Assembly: GCF_022968135.1 (NCBI RefSeq)
Contig: NZ_JALJRA010000006.1
Coordinates: 59,732-123,731 of the forward strand
Source of the DNA: Pseudorhizobium tarimense
GTDB lineage: Bacteria; Pseudomonadota; Alphaproteobacteria; Rhizobiales; Rhizobiaceae
DNA length: 64,000 bases
Direction of reading: 5' to 3'
A program made the translations under genes and the position numbers. Positions 62,736 to 64,000 of the stretch are shown here, in pieces. The notes beneath the pieces are model-generated. The model was not told the DNA's origin. It ran no database searches and saw only the letters and a program-made list of their open reading frames with translations. How positions within the stretch are numbered: the stretch's first letter is position 1; every line of letters begins with the position of its first letter.

Positions 62736-63206
62736 AGAACAGAACTGGATTTCGCCCCCCTATTTCGGTCCAGCATTGGCTTCGACCGCCTCTTCAATCT
62801 GCTGGACAATGCACAACGGCTACAGCCGGTTGATCTGTGGCCGCCTTACGACATCGTCAAGCTTGGCGATAATCAGTACGAGATCACAATGGCAGTCGCA
62901 GGATTTGGCCAGAGCGATCTCGACGTGACCCAGGAGCGTAATGTCCTGATCATCAAGGGCGGCAAAGCAGAGAAGAAGGACGGAGAGTATCTGCACCGGG
63001 GAATCGGCGTTCAGTCATTCGAGCGTCGCTTTGAACTGGCTGACCATGTTCACGTCGAGACGGCGTCGCTGTCCGAAGGCCTCCTGCGAATAGCCTTGAA
63101 GCAGGAAATCCCCGAGTCGATGAAACCCAGACGCATTGAAATCGGAAATGTGTCGGAGACGAACGCGCCGCAGCTACAGATTGAAGGTGCCAAGCAGGTC
63201 GCCTGA
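62733..63206 (+). CDS. Small heat shock protein (Hsp20/IbpA family)
   Basis: 157-aa holdase chaperone of the alpha-crystallin family. The start is the ATG at 62733, eight bases from GGAGG; the upstream in-frame ATG at 62727 lies in the thermometer stem. It opens MRTELDFAPLFRSSIGFDRLF, and the alpha-crystallin domain (about 35-130) has YDIVKLGDNQYEITMAVAGF, LIIKGGKAEKKDGEYLHRGI and SLSEGLLRIALKQEIPE. It prevents aggregation after heat shock. Translation is probably controlled by the ROSE-like leader. Confidence 0.93.
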   Translation: MRTELDFAPLFRSSIGFDRLFNLLDNAQRLQPVDLWPPYDIVKLGDNQYEITMAVAGFGQSDLDVTQERNVLIIKGGKAEKKDGEYLHRGIGVQSFERRFELADHVHVETASLSEGLLRIALKQEIPESMKPRRIEIGNVSETNAPQLQIEGAKQVA

Positions 63207-63666
63207 CATGCCAGGCTAGTAAGGTGGAGGGAATCTTGGAGGTGGGCCCGTGGAGTACGGGCCTGCCGCAAATTCCCGCGACTCTTCAGGTTGTCAGGTT
63301 GCGCAGCCCTCCATCCGTCCTATTGGATCAACGGCAGTTTGGCTGGCTTGTGCAGCAGCAAGCCAGCCATCTCCTGTCTCTCGGGAGAATAGAAGCCGGT
63401 TCGCCAGGAGCACCTCGGGAGGGATGAAGACAATTCAACTGACCTCGTTCGCCTTGGTCGGCTTGAACTTGTCCGCCATTGGAAGCATGGCGATCCTACC
63501 GGAGGCTGAAAAACGAAGATTGGGAGGAATGCCCAGTTTCGGCTAGAAGGTGTTGCCGGTCAGGAGAGGGAACGCACTTGCAAGACCCCTCGCGACCAAC
63601 TCTGTATCAGGTTGGTGGCGCTCAAGTCAGCAATTCAGCGACTTCAACTCTATCAATAGGATGAGA
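63207..63666. other. Intergenic region before tRNA-Val; one doubtful 40-aa frame
   Basis: 460 bp. The only candidate is an ATG at 63424 (GGGAGGG directly before it) encoding 40 aa with a hydrophobic start (MKTIQLTSFALVGLNLSAIG) to 63546. I would not call it a gene without expression data. Confidence 0.4.
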
Positions 63667-63742
63667 TGGTGGGCGATGAGAGACTCGAACTCCCGACATC
63701 CTCGGTGTAAACGAGGCGCTCTACCAACTGAGCTAATCGCCC
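63667..63742 (-). tRNA. tRNA-Val (anticodon TAC)
   Basis: 76 bases including the encoded CCA end. The acceptor arm starts GGGCGAT and closes ATCGCCC; the D arm contains AGCTCAGTTGGTAGAGC; the anticodon arm CCTCG-TTTACAC-CGAGG has anticodon TAC (valine, GUA codons); the T arm contains GTTCGA. All stems are intact. Confidence 0.97.
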
Positions 63743-63912
63743 TTTCGCGTTGCGAAGCATGTCCGCCGCGTCGGTGGGCGTGATCTATGCGGATCGCGGG
63801 AAAACCGCAAGAGGCTTTCTCGCAAAATCTGATTTTTTTGCCGCCGTCGTCCACGGGCCAGGGCGGTTGTGGGCAAAGCCGCCGAGCTTCATCCTTTTGT
63901 CTTGAAACGCGC

Positions 63913-63941
63913 TTGACACCCGTTCGCGAACCTCTTAGTTA
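63913..63941 (+). promoter_or_regulatory. Sigma-70-type promoter pointing out of the window
   Basis: TTGACA (63913-63918), 17-bp spacer, TAGTTA (63936-63941). The downstream 59 bp contain no start codon with a ribosome binding site, so the gene it serves begins beyond the window. Confidence 0.5.
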
Positions 63942-64000
63942 GCCGCTCATCCGAAGCGGTCGAGGCCGCTCCGGGAAGGGCCTTGCCCTTACGAAATGCG

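Noticed and set aside
1..64000. CRISPR arrays, complete insertion sequences, prophage or conjugation genes
   Set aside because: No regularly spaced repeats, transposase, integrase or phage structural genes were found on either strand.

Overview
The window looks like chromosomal DNA of a member of the Rhizobiaceae (Sinorhizobium/Ensifer, Rhizobium, Agrobacterium or a close relative). The grounds are the GC-rich alphaproteobacterial coding, the clpP-clpX-lon-hupB block, many solute ABC transporters, DUF982 and DUF6894 proteins, a GT21-type ceramide glucosyltransferase-like enzyme, a ROSE-like RNA thermometer before an hsp20 gene, and several copies of the alphaproteobacterial stress promoter GGAAC-N18-TT. 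I cannot name a species.

Layout. (1) 1-6.0 kb: a catabolic operon on the minus strand (alcohol dehydrogenase, quinone oxidoreductase, ThDP enzyme, branched-chain-type binding protein, start of a LivH permease) with a divergent FCD-type GntR regulator. (2) 6.5-12.2 kb: a glycosidase-like protein, then a three-gene surface-sugar operon: TuaH-like glycosyltransferase, UDP-galactopyranose mutase, and a GH1 domain fused to an RmlD-like domain. (3) 12.2-29 kb: a stress island with DUF6894, a Crp/Fnr regulator, SDR, DUF892 ferritin-like protein, DUF2254 membrane protein, manganese catalase, a Tat-type DUF4142 protein, a single-domain SIR2 protein, type II NADH dehydrogenase, an orphan sigma region 4 protein, DUF2269 plus an SDR-DoxX fusion, DUF982 and a ProC-like reductase. 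Three decayed genes (response regulator, cupin, (p)ppGpp-hydrolase-like HD protein) lie among them. (4) 29-39.7 kb: a polyamine-type ABC transporter operon with two different peptidase-type hydrolases, then gamma-glutamyltransferase and a diguanylate cyclase. (5) 39.9-45.5 kb: the core block clpP, clpX, lon, hupB with clear terminators. (6) 45.5-63.3 kb: a Pho-box-preceded phytase/esterase-like protein, an aldo/keto reductase, a YhaO/YhaN-like nuclease-ATPase pair, a MocR regulator facing an amino-acid-type ABC operon with an M20 amidohydrolase, a ceramide glucosyltransferase-like gene, small genes and hsp20. (7) tRNA-Val(TAC) at 63.7 kb, then a promoter pointing out of the window.

How the parts fit. 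Eight GGAAC-N18-TT motifs lie just upstream of starts between 7.6 and 27 kb. They suggest that the surface-sugar operon and many of the stress genes form one EcfG/RpoE2-type general stress regulon. The Clp/Lon block and hsp20 add heat-shock control (a possible RpoH site and a ROSE-like thermometer). The two transporter clusters each pair uptake with cytoplasmic hydrolases of amide or peptide bonds, which points to scavenging of N-acylated or proline-containing compounds. All family names come from reading translated motifs; no database search was run.
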